Origin: Kribbella soli
Lineage (GTDB): Bacteria > Actinomycetota > Actinomycetes > Propionibacteriales > Kribbellaceae
NCBI RefSeq assembly: GCF_004331345.1
Contig: NZ_SJJZ01000004.1
Span: 744,001 to 808,000 of the forward strand
Direction of reading: 5' to 3'
Length of the DNA: 64,000 nt
In this document: in pieces, positions 42,300 through 51,050 of the stretch
Numbering within the stretch: the stretch's first letter is position 1
How the letters are laid out: the number at the start of each line of letters is the position of its first letter
The notes under the pieces: generated by a model
Seen by the model: only the letters and a program-made list of their open reading frames with translations
Databases searched by the model: none
Told to the model about the DNA's origin: nothing
Translations under genes and position numbers: made by a program

Positions 42300-43010
42300 A
42301 TGAACAACAACAAAGTTGCCGTGATCACCGGAGCGTCCCAGGGCATCGGCGCCGGGCTCGTCACGGCGTACCGCAAACTCGGCTACGCCGTCGTCGCGAA
42401 CTCGCGCACGATCGCGCGCTCCGACGACCCCGAGGTGCTGGCCGTGCCCGGCGACCTCTCCGAGCCGGGCGTAGGCGCCCGGGTGATCGATCAGGGCCTC
42501 GACACCTTCGGCCGGATCGACACGCTGGTCAACAACGCGGGCGTCTTCGTCGCGAAGCCGTTCACCGAGTACACCGACGAGGACTACGACCTGACCACCG
42601 GCCTGAACCTGCGCGGCTTCTTCGACATCACCCGCCCTGCGATCGCGGCGATGCTCGAGAACCCCGAGGGCGGCCACGTGGTCAGCATCACCACCACCTT
42701 CGCGGACCGCGGCTTCAGCAGCGTTCCGGCCGTCCTGGCCGCGCTGACCAAGGGCGGCCTGAACTCCGCCACCAAGTCACTCGCCACCGAGTACGCCGCA
42801 CGCAACATCCGCGTCAACGCGGTCGCACCAGGTGTCATCCGTACGCCGATGCACCCTGAAGAAACGCACGAGTTCCTCGCCGCGCTGCACCCGGTCGGCC
42901 GGCTGGGCGAGATCGAGGAGATCGTCGACGCGGTCACGTACCTGGAGAGCGCGAAGTTCGTGACCGGAGAGGTGCTGCACGTGGACGGCGGCCAGCAGGC
43001 TGGTCACTGA
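42300..43010 (+). CDS. SDR-family oxidoreductase without the usual catalytic Tyr
   Basis: 236 residues. VAVITGASQGIGAGLV is the NAD(P)-binding motif; DTLVNNAGVFVAKPFTEY is the NNAG block; VNAVAPGVIRTPMH and TGEVLHVDGGQQAGH close the fold. In the active-site helix the usual Y-x-x-x-K reads A-A-L-T-K (VPAVLAALTKGGLNSATKSL), so the Lys is present but the Tyr is Ala. This sub-branch, usually divergent from a LysR gene as here, may use another donor or not act as a classical reductase. The MFS gene starts 1 bp after its stop. Confidence 0.85.
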   Translation: MNNNKVAVITGASQGIGAGLVTAYRKLGYAVVANSRTIARSDDPEVLAVPGDLSEPGVGARVIDQGLDTFGRIDTLVNNAGVFVAKPFTEYTDEDYDLTTGLNLRGFFDITRPAIAAMLENPEGGHVVSITTTFADRGFSSVPAVLAALTKGGLNSATKSLATEYAARNIRVNAVAPGVIRTPMHPEETHEFLAALHPVGRLGEIEEIVDAVTYLESAKFVTGEVLHVDGGQQAGH

Positions 43011-43011
43011 C

Positions 43012-44106
43012 GTGAAGCACTGGCGCCTGGCGGGTCAAGGTGCGGCGGCGTTGGCCGGCGGGATGGGCATCGGCCGGTTCGCGTACACGCCGATCCTGCC
43101 GATGATGCACACCCAGGCCGGCCTGTCACCGCGACTCGGCGCAGCCCTCGCGACGGCCAACTACACCGGCTACCTCGCCGGTGCGTTGGCGGCGGTGGTC
43201 GCGCCGCGGATCCTCCACTCCCGCTGGGCGCTCCGGCTGTCGCTACTGATCCTCGCCGCGACGCTCGCGCTGATGCCACTGAGCCGGAGCGGTTCGCTCT
43301 GGCTGGGGTTACGCCTGATCGCGGGAATCGCGAGCGCCTTAGTGTTCGTGATCGCGGTCAACGCCGTACTCCCCCGGCTGCACAGCCACCACGTCGGCTG
43401 GACCTTCGGCGGTGTCGGCGGCGGCATCGCGCTCTCGGGCACAGTCCTGGTCGGCGGAGACTGGCGTACGGCGTGGTGGATCACGGCCGTGCTGACGATC
43501 GCGTGCACGCTCCCGGCCTGGTACCTGACCGGATCGCCGACACAGCCGACCACTGAGCGCGGGACCCGGTCACGCGACTTCACCGCGCTTCTCACCAGCT
43601 ACACCTTGGAAGGGATCGGCTACATCATCGCCGGTACGTTCCTTGTGGCCGCGATCAACGAAAACGCCTCCGGGCCGGTCGGCAACGGCGCCTGGATCGT
43701 CGTCGGCATCGCCGCCGTACCGTCGACCGCGCTCTGGGCTCACCTGAGCCGCCGCTGGTCAAGGGCGACCCTTCTCCTGGCTGCGTTGATGCTCCAGGCA
43801 GTCGGTATCGCACTGCCGACGGTCGTCCACGGGGTCGCTGCCGCGCTGATCTCCGCCGCCCTCTTCGGCGCCACGTTCCTCGGTGTCGCCAACCTCGCGA
43901 TCGCGATCGGCACCGAACTCCATGTGCCGCACGCGGTCGCCATCCTCACCACCGGCTACAGCCTCGGCCAGATCGTCGGGCCGCTGGCGGTCGGACCCCT
44001 ACTACACAACGGATATCACCAGGCGCTCCTGGTGAGCGCCGGCGTCGTGGCCCTCGCCGCGGCCGCCGCGCTCCTGGTCCGCCATCCCTCTAGGAGCCTC
44101 ACATGA
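43012..44106 (+). CDS. MFS transporter (YbfB/YjiJ family)
   Basis: 364 residues, GTG start. Twelve hydrophobic segments. GGMGIGRFAYTPILPMMHTQAGLSPRLGAALATANYTGYLAGAL is the first-helix hallmark of the YbfB/YjiJ group (the stretch around residues 16-58), and YTLEGIGYIIAGTFLVA opens the second half. It probably exports a small hydrophobic molecule. It lies between an SDR and an NTF2-like gene with 1-bp spacing and an ATGA overlap, forming one transcript. Confidence 0.85.
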   Translation: MKHWRLAGQGAAALAGGMGIGRFAYTPILPMMHTQAGLSPRLGAALATANYTGYLAGALAAVVAPRILHSRWALRLSLLILAATLALMPLSRSGSLWLGLRLIAGIASALVFVIAVNAVLPRLHSHHVGWTFGGVGGGIALSGTVLVGGDWRTAWWITAVLTIACTLPAWYLTGSPTQPTTERGTRSRDFTALLTSYTLEGIGYIIAGTFLVAAINENASGPVGNGAWIVVGIAAVPSTALWAHLSRRWSRATLLLAALMLQAVGIALPTVVHGVAAALISAALFGATFLGVANLAIAIGTELHVPHAVAILTTGYSLGQIVGPLAVGPLLHNGYHQALLVSAGVVALAAAAALLVRHPSRSLT

Positions 44107-44453
44107 ACGACATCCTCACCAACGTCCTGGACCAGTGGAAGTCAGGCATCGACGACCACGATCCCGAACGCGTCGCGGCCCTCTTCACGAAGGACGCCAT
44201 CTTCCAGGGCCTGCATCCGTACGGCGTCGGTCGCGACACCGTCACGGACTACTACGAGTCACAGCCTCTCGGACTCTCACCGCAGTACCGGAGCTTGGAG
44301 ACGCGAGAGCTGAGCGACGACCTGCTGCTCGGATACCTGACGGTCGACTTCACGTTCACCGACCGGCCCACTCTGACCGTCAATCTCAGCGTGCTGCTCC
44401 GGCGGACGGACGATGGTTGGCTGATTGCGCACTACCAGGTGTCGCGGTTGTAG
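44103..44453 (+). CDS. NTF2/SnoaL-like small protein
   Basis: 116 residues, ATG overlapping the MFS stop. LDQWKSGIDDHDPERVAALFTKDAIFQG is the opening of the NTF2-like cone fold (SgcJ/DUF4440-type), and LLRRTDDGWLIAHYQVSRL its end. The pocket may bind or isomerise a small molecule. Part of the LysR-controlled run; the VOC gene follows by 11 bp. Confidence 0.8.
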   Translation: MNDILTNVLDQWKSGIDDHDPERVAALFTKDAIFQGLHPYGVGRDTVTDYYESQPLGLSPQYRSLETRELSDDLLLGYLTVDFTFTDRPTLTVNLSVLLRRTDDGWLIAHYQVSRL

Positions 44454-44464
44454 ATACTGGCTGG

Positions 44465-44860
44465 ATGAGTGTCGAAGAGCTGCGGTTGGTTGTGACGGTT
44501 GACGACTACGACGCCGCGGTGGCGTTCTACCGGGACGCGCTCGGGCTGCCCGAGCGCGAGTCCTACACGACAGGGGATGCTCAGGTGATGATCCTCGAGG
44601 CCGGTCGGGCGACGCTCGAGATCGCGAATACCGCGCAGGCCGAGTACATCGACGAGGTCGAGGTCGGGCGGCGGGTCGCCGGCAAGTTCCGGGTCGCGCT
44701 CGAGGTCTCCGACTCGGCGGAGACAACGACGCGGCTGGCCGACGCCGGCGCTCAAGTGATCGCCGACCCGGTCCGTACGCCGTGGAACTCGCTGAACGCC
44801 CGCCTCGAAACTCCGGGCGGCATCCAACTCACGTTGTTCACCGAGCTTGACCTCAAGTGA
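44465..44860 (+). CDS. VOC (glyoxalase/dioxygenase-like) family protein
   Basis: 131 residues. LRLVVTVDDYDAAVAFYRDALGLP and LEIANTAQAEYIDEVEV form the first beta-alpha-beta unit; FRVALEVSDSAETTTRLADAGAQVIAD and NARLETPGGIQLTLFTEL form the second. Metal ligands at the usual positions are not all present, so it may be a binding or immunity protein rather than an enzyme. The transcript could extend from the MFS run. Confidence 0.82.
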   Translation: MSVEELRLVVTVDDYDAAVAFYRDALGLPERESYTTGDAQVMILEAGRATLEIANTAQAEYIDEVEVGRRVAGKFRVALEVSDSAETTTRLADAGAQVIADPVRTPWNSLNARLETPGGIQLTLFTELDLK

Positions 44861-44884
44861 ACTGGAAGTGTTGAGGTAGCGGGC

Positions 44885-45670
44885 ATGTGGAACATCGACG
44901 ACCTGGACCTGGATGCCTACCTCGCCCGGATCGGCCACGAGCGGGTGCGACCGTCGGCCGACGCGTTGCGGAGCCTGCATCGGGCGCATGTGCTGGCGAT
45001 CCCGTTCGAGAACATCGACGTGGTCCTCGGCACGCATCCCGGGATCGGTCTCGACGCGATCCAGGCCAAGCTGGTCGGACGGCAGCGCGGCGGGTACTGC
45101 TACGAGCACGCGCTATTGTTCGGCGCCGCACTCGAGCAGCTCGGGTTCGACGTCGTACGGCGGGTCGCCCGGGTCCAGCCGCACAAGGCCGGACCGCGGA
45201 CGCACGCGCTGCTCAAGGTGGGCGTCGACGGGCAGGAGTTCCTGGCCGACGTGGGATTCGGGGCCGGCCAGCTGTACCCGACCCCGTTGAAGGACGGCGC
45301 CGTCGTCGACCAGGCCGGCTGGGACCATCGCCTCACCCTCGACGGCGACCTGTGGACACTGTCGAAGCAGACCGCGGACGGATGGGTCCCCCAGCACGCC
45401 TCGAACGACGAGCCGGTCCGCCCGATCGACTACGAGGTCTACCACCACTACGTCTCGACCCACCCGAAGTCCCCGTTCACCGGCCGCCCCGTGGTGATGC
45501 GAGTCGCCGACGGCGTCGTACGCCGCCTGGTCGGCGACACCCTCACCACCGAACACGCCAACGGCCGCACCATAGAACGCCCCGTCCCGCCGGCCGACCT
45601 CCCCGACGTACTGGCATCCCTCGACGTAACCCTCAGCGAAGAAGAAGTCGACCGCCTTCGCCTCGTCTGA
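44885..45670 (+). CDS. Arylamine N-acetyltransferase
   Basis: 261 residues, ATG with GAGG 9 nt upstream. The catalytic triad is visible: Cys72 in QRGGYCYEHALLFG, His in GPRTHALLKVGV, Asp in FLADVGFGAGQLYP. IPFENIDVVLGTHPGI is the conserved lead-in. It transfers acetyl (or another acyl) from CoA to arylamines or hydrazines; in actinomycetes it also appears in amide-forming biosynthesis. A stand-alone gene 24 bp after the VOC gene. Confidence 0.93.
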   Translation: MWNIDDLDLDAYLARIGHERVRPSADALRSLHRAHVLAIPFENIDVVLGTHPGIGLDAIQAKLVGRQRGGYCYEHALLFGAALEQLGFDVVRRVARVQPHKAGPRTHALLKVGVDGQEFLADVGFGAGQLYPTPLKDGAVVDQAGWDHRLTLDGDLWTLSKQTADGWVPQHASNDEPVRPIDYEVYHHYVSTHPKSPFTGRPVVMRVADGVVRRLVGDTLTTEHANGRTIERPVPPADLPDVLASLDVTLSEEEVDRLRLV

Positions 45671-45703
45671 CGCGTTAAACCCACGCGTACTAGGCAGCAG
45701 TCG

Positions 45704-48493
45704 TCAGGTGGGTGGTTCCGGGTGGCCCGTCAGGCCGAGCCGGACCGCTTCGGCGGCGGCTTGGACACGGCTCTGTACGCCTAGCTTCTCGAGAATGTGC
45801 GTGACGTGCACGCTGGCAGTCTTGGGGCTCATGTAGAGCGTCGCGCCGATCTCACGATTTGTCCGCCCAGCCGCAACCAAGGCAAGGACCTGCCGCTCAC
45901 GCTCGGTCAACGGTGACTGTGGATCTGCGGTGGCGCCGCGGTGCTCGTGGTGCTCGGTCGCAGAGTCGTCGAGATGGATCCGGGCGATCTTCGCCAGCGC
46001 CTGGATTCGGCTGAGCAGCGGTGCCGCGCCGAGTTGGCCGGCGATCCGTCGCGCCGTTTCCAGCTCGCCGGTCGCGCGTCCTCGGGCTCCGGGTTGCCTA
46101 CGCTGGGCCAGCAGCGCCTCGGCTGCCCTCAGTCGGGCTTGCGCCTCCCAATACGGCCGGCCGAGTGCCGCCCATTCCTGCGCGGCGGTGAGCCACGCCG
46201 CCGGGTCCGGCGTGCCGCGGATCCTGGATCGTTCACCGTCGACACTCGCAGCCAGCGCGGCAGCCTCGACCCCGGATACAGCGCGCGGTAGGAGCGTCAA
46301 GAGTCGATCGAAGCCGTCGGGCGACTGTGCCGCGACCGCTGCCTCGAGACCGACGCACAGCAGCGAGCCGGACACCAGTTCGTCTTCGGTGTCGTGGCTG
46401 AGCTCGGCGGCGTCGAGCACAAGGGCCAGGGCCTCGCGCGGGCGGTGCTGGACCAGGCGTAGTTGGGCCGTGATCTGTGCGTAATCGCTCTTGTCCTGGG
46501 GTTGATCATCGACCGCGAACACCTCTTGTCCGCGCATCAGTTCGACGGCCTTCTGGAGGTTCCCGCGCGCAAGATGTATCAGCGCGAGCTGGGAGTCCTT
46601 GAAGGCCGGTCCAGACGGGGGCCGACCCTTGTCCTCTCTGTTCAGCGCTTCATCCCACCGACCGGCGAGATAGAGGTTGTAGACGGCGTTGCTCTCGAGG
46701 AGGCCCTCAATCCAATGCTCGTTCACCATCAAGTGGCGTAGCTCGGCCTGGATGGTGTCCGCGACCGCCACGGCCTGGGCGGAGTCGTTGCGCAATCCGT
46801 GCACATAGGTCAGGATCATCGCCGCCATGGCCAGATCCTCGGGTTCGGCAACGTCGCGAGCGATCTTGAGCGCTGCCAGCACCTCTGCGAACGCCTCGTC
46901 GAGCCGGCCCTCATTGGCGGCGACCGCTCCAAGCATCGCCCGAGCCTGCCCGATCGTCCGGGTGTCGCCGGCTCTGGTTGCGTGCTCCAGCGCCGCCTGT
47001 GCTGCCTCGGCGGTCTCCGCCGTGTGCGCGTAGCCGTTCAGCATCGTCCCGTGCGATATGGCGACCTGGCCGAGCAGTCGATCGTCTTCGACTGGCACCA
47101 GACGCCGTGCTCGCTCCAGGTCCGCCATCGCGCCGGCGAGGTCGTCGCCCAGTGCGCGCAGCCTGCCACGCATCAGCAACGCCTCGAGCGTGCCCACCTC
47201 GGCGTCGGATTCATGCACCGCTGCCTCGAGCAAGGCGAGAGCCTCGGCGTGCCGGCCGGCGCCGCCCAGCAGGGACGCCGCCCGCTCGGCGAGCACGAGG
47301 CGCTGCGGCACCCGGTCATCGGCCAGGTCCGACGGCCTCCACAACGACGACGCAACGGCGAACCAGTGCCCGGCCTCCGCGAACGCGTACTCCTTCTCGG
47401 CGGCACGGGCCGCCATCAGAGCCCAACTGAACGCAGCATCTCGTTCGCTCGCGCGGTGATACTGCTCAGCGACCTCGGCGAGCTCCGATGCTGTCGTCTC
47501 GCTGCCGATCCGGTCCGCCAAATGCTTCGCGAGTCGCGCATGCAGGTCGCGGCGTTCCGAAGACAGCAACTGGTCGTAGGCGACCTCGGCGATCACCGGG
47601 TGCCGCGCGGCGCAGCCGACCTCCGAGTCGCGGATCACCAGACCGGAGTCACACGCCTCTCGGACGGCGTCGGCGGCAGAGTCAGCCACCGCCAGCAGGT
47701 CATCGTCATCGAGAGCGCGAGCCAATGAGCCAGTGGCCGCGACGACTGCACGGGCCGTCGGCGAGAGTGCCTGCAGACGCGCGAGCAGCAGCTGGCGCAA
47801 CGAAGCCGGGACCGTCAGGTCACCGCGGACGAGTTCGACGTTCAGGTATGGGTTGCCTATGCTGCGCCCGTAAACGGTAGCGACCGTCTCCGCCGTGCAG
47901 TCGGGTTGGAGAGCGCGCAATTGCTGCAACGTCTCCTGCTCGGTCAGCCGGCGAAGCGGCAGATCGACGAGCCCCGGGGTTCGAAGCACTTCCCCCAGCC
48001 AGGTCAGGCGGTCGGGTTCGACTGTCTCGTCGCGCCATGTCAGCAGGACCAGCAACCGTCGCTCGGGCAGGTTACGCGTCAAATGGGCAAGGAAGTCGAG
48101 CGTCGACCAATCCGCCCAGTGAACGTCCTCGACCAGCAGAACCGTGCCCTGTGCCACGTCCCCGTCGAGCACTCCGGCGAGGGTCTGCACCGACCATGCT
48201 CGGGCCGCAGCAGCCGACGGGAACTGGCTGGATGCTGCCGACTGGCTCAGCGCAGCCGTCACCGCGGCGCCGAGGCCGCTATAAGCGGTCGCACCGGACA
48301 TCGGCGCGCAGGCGCCGCGAAAGATTCGCACACCGCTACCAGATTGCTCGTCCAGAACTGTCCGGACGAGCAGGGTCTTACCGATGCCCGCCTCACCCCG
48401 AACCACCACGGCTGCTGAGCGCTCCGCCAGATCAGCGATCAATCGTCGCAGTACCGGAGCCTCGTCCCCGCGTCCGACCATCAAGTCGGCCAT
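45704..48493 (-). CDS. Large LuxR-family regulator with AAA ATPase domain (LAL)
   Basis: 929 residues from the ATG at 48493 (another ATG is 12 bases upstream). Walker A is VVVRGEAGIGKTLLV, Walker B LLVEDVHWADWSTLDFLAHL, and the arginine-rich sensor RRLTEQETLQQL follows. A long helical TPR-like middle spans residues about 350-830. The C-terminal LuxR helix-turn-helix is LTERERQVLALVAAGRTNREI, then MSPKTASVHVTHILEKLGVQSR. This architecture (STAND ATPase, MalT-like) often controls secondary metabolism. No biosynthetic genes are adjacent and the target is unknown; the small exported protein gene at 48755 is divergent from it. Confidence 0.92.
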   Translation of the reverse strand: MADLMVGRGDEAPVLRRLIADLAERSAAVVVRGEAGIGKTLLVRTVLDEQSGSGVRIFRGACAPMSGATAYSGLGAAVTAALSQSAASSQFPSAAAARAWSVQTLAGVLDGDVAQGTVLLVEDVHWADWSTLDFLAHLTRNLPERRLLVLLTWRDETVEPDRLTWLGEVLRTPGLVDLPLRRLTEQETLQQLRALQPDCTAETVATVYGRSIGNPYLNVELVRGDLTVPASLRQLLLARLQALSPTARAVVAATGSLARALDDDDLLAVADSAADAVREACDSGLVIRDSEVGCAARHPVIAEVAYDQLLSSERRDLHARLAKHLADRIGSETTASELAEVAEQYHRASERDAAFSWALMAARAAEKEYAFAEAGHWFAVASSLWRPSDLADDRVPQRLVLAERAASLLGGAGRHAEALALLEAAVHESDAEVGTLEALLMRGRLRALGDDLAGAMADLERARRLVPVEDDRLLGQVAISHGTMLNGYAHTAETAEAAQAALEHATRAGDTRTIGQARAMLGAVAANEGRLDEAFAEVLAALKIARDVAEPEDLAMAAMILTYVHGLRNDSAQAVAVADTIQAELRHLMVNEHWIEGLLESNAVYNLYLAGRWDEALNREDKGRPPSGPAFKDSQLALIHLARGNLQKAVELMRGQEVFAVDDQPQDKSDYAQITAQLRLVQHRPREALALVLDAAELSHDTEDELVSGSLLCVGLEAAVAAQSPDGFDRLLTLLPRAVSGVEAAALAASVDGERSRIRGTPDPAAWLTAAQEWAALGRPYWEAQARLRAAEALLAQRRQPGARGRATGELETARRIAGQLGAAPLLSRIQALAKIARIHLDDSATEHHEHRGATADPQSPLTERERQVLALVAAGRTNREIGATLYMSPKTASVHVTHILEKLGVQSRVQAAAEAVRLGLTGHPEPPT

Positions 48494-48754
48494 ACACACC
48501 ATCATGCGCTGCGATTGTCATGCATCCATAGAGGTCCTACCCCGCAATCGCGCCATCGGCTTGTCTCCCAGTCGCGAGAAGACCACGCAGAGCAGCCCTG
48601 GTCGACACAGAGACCGCAACTAAGGCACTAGCGCTCCAAGTAGCGGCGATATAAGGCGACCGACGGCCGATCTGAGCGCGGGTACCCGATGCCGGCGGCA
48701 CTCCTTGTCCCGGACAGTCATTGGCATGTCCAACTAACGAAGGAGCCGAATCCA

Positions 48755-49027
48755 ATGTCCACCAAGACCATCAGCAGACTCGCCGCCATCGCCGCAACCA
48801 TCGGCATCGCCGGCATCCCGCTGACCATCACCGCGCCGGCCAACGCCATCACCAAACCCGAACCCGGTGTGACTGCGAATGTCCAGCCACCATCGACCCG
48901 CACCGCAGACAGCGGCTTCAATCTGGACCTGGCGCAGATCGGCGCCGGAACACTCGGCGGGATCGCCATCACCGGAGCCGGACTCGCCGCCGTCGGTCGC
49001 CTGCGCCGCCACAAAGCCACTCTGTAA
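48755..49027 (+). CDS. Small exported protein with C-terminal membrane helix
   Basis: 90 residues, ATG with AAGGAG 9 nt upstream. The first 31 residues are a signal peptide (MSTKTISRLAAIAATIGIAG, cleavage after ANA). A 30-residue Thr/Pro/Gln linker follows, then a membrane helix (AQIGAGTLGGIAITGAGLAAV) and a basic end (GRLRRHKATL). The mature protein would sit on the outer face, tethered by its tail. No family is known to me. Divergent from the LuxR/AAA regulator gene, which may control it; 48494-48754 shows no other gene. Confidence 0.75.
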   Translation: MSTKTISRLAAIAATIGIAGIPLTITAPANAITKPEPGVTANVQPPSTRTADSGFNLDLAQIGAGTLGGIAITGAGLAAVGRLRRHKATL

Positions 49028-49048
49028 CCCGATCAGCGTGAAGGCTCT

Positions 49049-49651
49049 CTACCGTGGGGTTTCGGTGCGGAAGGATTCTCCTAGTTCGGGGCCTAGGCCG
49101 TAGTAGTGGCGGAAGTTGTAGATGAGGGGCGACCAGGCGGCTGGGTCGACGTGTGATGTTCCTGGTACGACGATCTCCTCGGCGGCGTGCACTCGGACAA
49201 CTCGGGCTTGCGCGATCAGGAAGCTGCCTTTGGCATCTAGTTCTGAGTGGACGACTGTGGCCTCGAACTGGAGTGGGCATTCGGCGACTCGGGGTGGTGT
49301 GACGAGGTCGGAGGGGACGGGGGTCAGGCCGGAGGCGGTGAACTTGGCGCGTTCGTGGCGGAAGCGGTCCTGTTTGTGCGAAGGGACCGGGTCGGCCGCG
49401 GTCAACGGGGCCAGGCGTTCGACGGCATCCCACTGATCGGGCGACGGGTAGTTGATCACCACTTCCGGCCTCGCACGCAGGTTGACCGCAGTCTGTCCCG
49501 AAGCACCGACCCCCAAGACCACAACGTCACCGAGTGCCCAGGCCGACGACATCGGCGCCAGGTTGACACTCTCGTCTTCATTCACGGTCGAGAGCAGCGC
49601 AACCGGCGTACCGACGTACAGGATGGAAGGTTCGATCGTCAGGTGAGTCAC
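49049..49651 (-). CDS. Flavin reductase-like FMN-binding protein
   Basis: 200 residues from a GTG. ILYVGTPVALLSTVNEDESVNLAPMSSAWALG and VVLGVGASGQTAVNLRARPEVVINYPS are the split-barrel FMN-binding domain; PPRVAECPLQFEATVVHSE and FLIAQARVVRVHAAEEIV complete it. Such proteins reduce flavins or act as flavin-dependent oxidoreductases. Divergent from an ArsR-like regulator gene with 66 bp between starts, so regulation by that protein is likely. Confidence 0.83.
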   Translation of the reverse strand: MTHLTIEPSILYVGTPVALLSTVNEDESVNLAPMSSAWALGDVVVLGVGASGQTAVNLRARPEVVINYPSPDQWDAVERLAPLTAADPVPSHKQDRFRHERAKFTASGLTPVPSDLVTPPRVAECPLQFEATVVHSELDAKGSFLIAQARVVRVHAAEEIVVPGTSHVDPAAWSPLIYNFRHYYGLGPELGESFRTETPR

Positions 49652-49717
49652 GGGAACCGACGCTAGACACGGGACCGTTCGGTGGGGGCCTAACTGTGGG
49701 GGCGGGATGATGGGGGT

Positions 49718-50428
49718 ATGACGGCCGAGGGTGAGGAGTTGGCGGGGTGGGCTCGGATGCTGGCCGATGGGACTCGGGCGACGGTGTGTTTGGCGTTGCT
49801 CGACGGGCGGGCGTGGACTGCTAGTGAGCTGGCCAGGCTGGCGAAGGTGTCCCGGCCGACGATCAGTGAACACCTGAATCAGCTGGTCAGCGGCGGGTTG
49901 CTGACCGAGGTGCGGCAGGGGCGGCACCGGTACGTGAAGCTCGCCGGACCGGATACGGCCGAGTTGCTGGAAGGGCTTGCCGCGTTGACGCCGCGGCGTA
50001 CCGAGGTGGCGAACAGTCTGGCTGCGGTGAGCAAGCGGGACGCGTTCGCGCGGGCGCGGACGTGCTACGACCATCTGGCCGGCAAGCTCGGAGTCGCGCT
50101 CGCCGACGCGATGACCGAGCGCGGTCTGATCGACTGGTCGGACGGGATCGCGTTGACGGCGGAAGGCCAAGCCTGGTTGGAAGATCTCGGCATCGAGCTC
50201 GAGGTACGCCGTGGCCGGCCGGCCCTCCGGTCGTGTCTGGACGTGACCGAACGCCGCCCGCATCTCGCCGGCGCGGTCGGGGCGGCGTTGTGCAAGCACG
50301 CACTGCGACACGACTGGGTGACGCACATCCCGGGCGGTCGCGCGTTGAAGGTGACCGGTTCGGTTCAAGCGTTCGGTTTGCCTGTGAGAGTTGTCAAAGA
50401 ATTGCAGCCCGGCCCGCGTGAAACATAG
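49718..50428 (+). CDS. ArsR-type helix-turn-helix regulator with C-terminal domain
   Basis: 236 residues, ATG after a G-rich ribosome site. MLADGTRATVCLALLDGRAW and ELARLAKVSRPTISEHLNQLVSGGLLTEV are the winged helix. The C-terminal 130 residues (ARTCYDHLAGKLGVALADAM, HLAGAVGAALCKHALRHDW) form a helical domain with CYDHLAG and WVTHIPGGRALKVT blocks that recur in actinobacterial ArsR-like regulators next to flavin reductases. No metal site is certain. Likely represses the divergent flavin reductase gene. Confidence 0.85.
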   Translation: MTAEGEELAGWARMLADGTRATVCLALLDGRAWTASELARLAKVSRPTISEHLNQLVSGGLLTEVRQGRHRYVKLAGPDTAELLEGLAALTPRRTEVANSLAAVSKRDAFARARTCYDHLAGKLGVALADAMTERGLIDWSDGIALTAEGQAWLEDLGIELEVRRGRPALRSCLDVTERRPHLAGAVGAALCKHALRHDWVTHIPGGRALKVTGSVQAFGLPVRVVKELQPGPRET

Positions 50429-50481
50429 AAGTAACACGCGTCCGGGAGGCGCTCGACTCCGAAACCCCCTAGCCTTCGGCC

Positions 50482-50721
50482 ATGACTGAGTTCGAGCCCG
50501 GCACCGATCTGGTGTCCCGACTCCCTCTGCCCAGCCATGTTGTCGTCCTCGCGGATGGCAAGTGGCGTCGCGGCTGGCTGATCGGCCGCGACCACGAGGA
50601 ATCGGGATGGACCGCTCTGGTGCAGTACGAGGGCGACGACGGCACCGAGCGAACGGAACGCCTACCGGCGGACCGGATCGCTCTCCCGGAGTCGAACGGC
50701 CCGACTGAGAAAGCGTCCTAG
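50482..50721 (+). CDS. Small protein with SH3-like basic fold, function unknown
   Basis: 79 residues from an ATG. HVVVLADGKWRRGWLIGRDH and WTALVQYEGDDGTERTERLPADRIAL have the strand pattern of a small beta-barrel (SH3/Tudor-like). No signal peptide. A strong terminator follows the stop. Upstream is the ArsR-type gene, 53 bp away. No family assignment possible. Confidence 0.6.
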   Translation: MTEFEPGTDLVSRLPLPSHVVVLADGKWRRGWLIGRDHEESGWTALVQYEGDDGTERTERLPADRIALPESNGPTEKAS

Positions 50722-50738
50722 GGAGGGAACGCAGTGCG

Positions 50739-50772
50739 AAGGCCCCCGGGGTGATGAGTCACCGGGGGCCTT
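50739..50772 (+). terminator. Strong GC-rich terminator hairpin
   Basis: AAGGCCCCCGG (50739-50749) pairs exactly with CCGGGGGCCTT (50762-50772); inside, TGA and TCA add a further 3 bp. The hairpin lies 17 bp after the small-protein stop and is followed by TTCGTTCG. With A-rich and T-rich flanks it can work in both directions, but it lies nearest the plus-strand gene. Confidence 0.8.
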
Positions 50773-51050
50773 CGTTCGTAACGCTGCTCGGGCGCCTCAG
50801 AAGCATCGAGAACCCCGCCCCAGACCCTTCGGGCGGTCGGCCTGGGACGGGATCCTCAGTGGCGTTACACAGGGTGTATCGCTGGTGACGGCCCGAGTGT
50901 TACAGATTCGCCTGATTTTTCTTGCAGCCGCATCACGACGTACGGCGGCCCCGGTGCACGTCCCTGAACACCGGGGCCTGGATCGGCGGCCTCTCGAGCG
51001 ACCACCGCTCTTGCCTTCCTGGTGCCCCGACGGACCGCGGTCATGCGTGC
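50773..51050. other. Intergenic region with nested inverted repeats
   Basis: No gene supported. GTAACGC (50778-50784) is complementary to GCGTTAC (50862-50868), closing a 91-base segment whose interior has further complementary runs (CCCAG/CTGGG and a CCC-TTC-GGG hairpin). TACAC-AGG-GTGTA follows at 50866-50878. The segment could fold as RNA on either strand or be a terminator for the minus-strand anti-sigma gene. I recognise no known riboswitch or small RNA. Confidence 0.35.
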
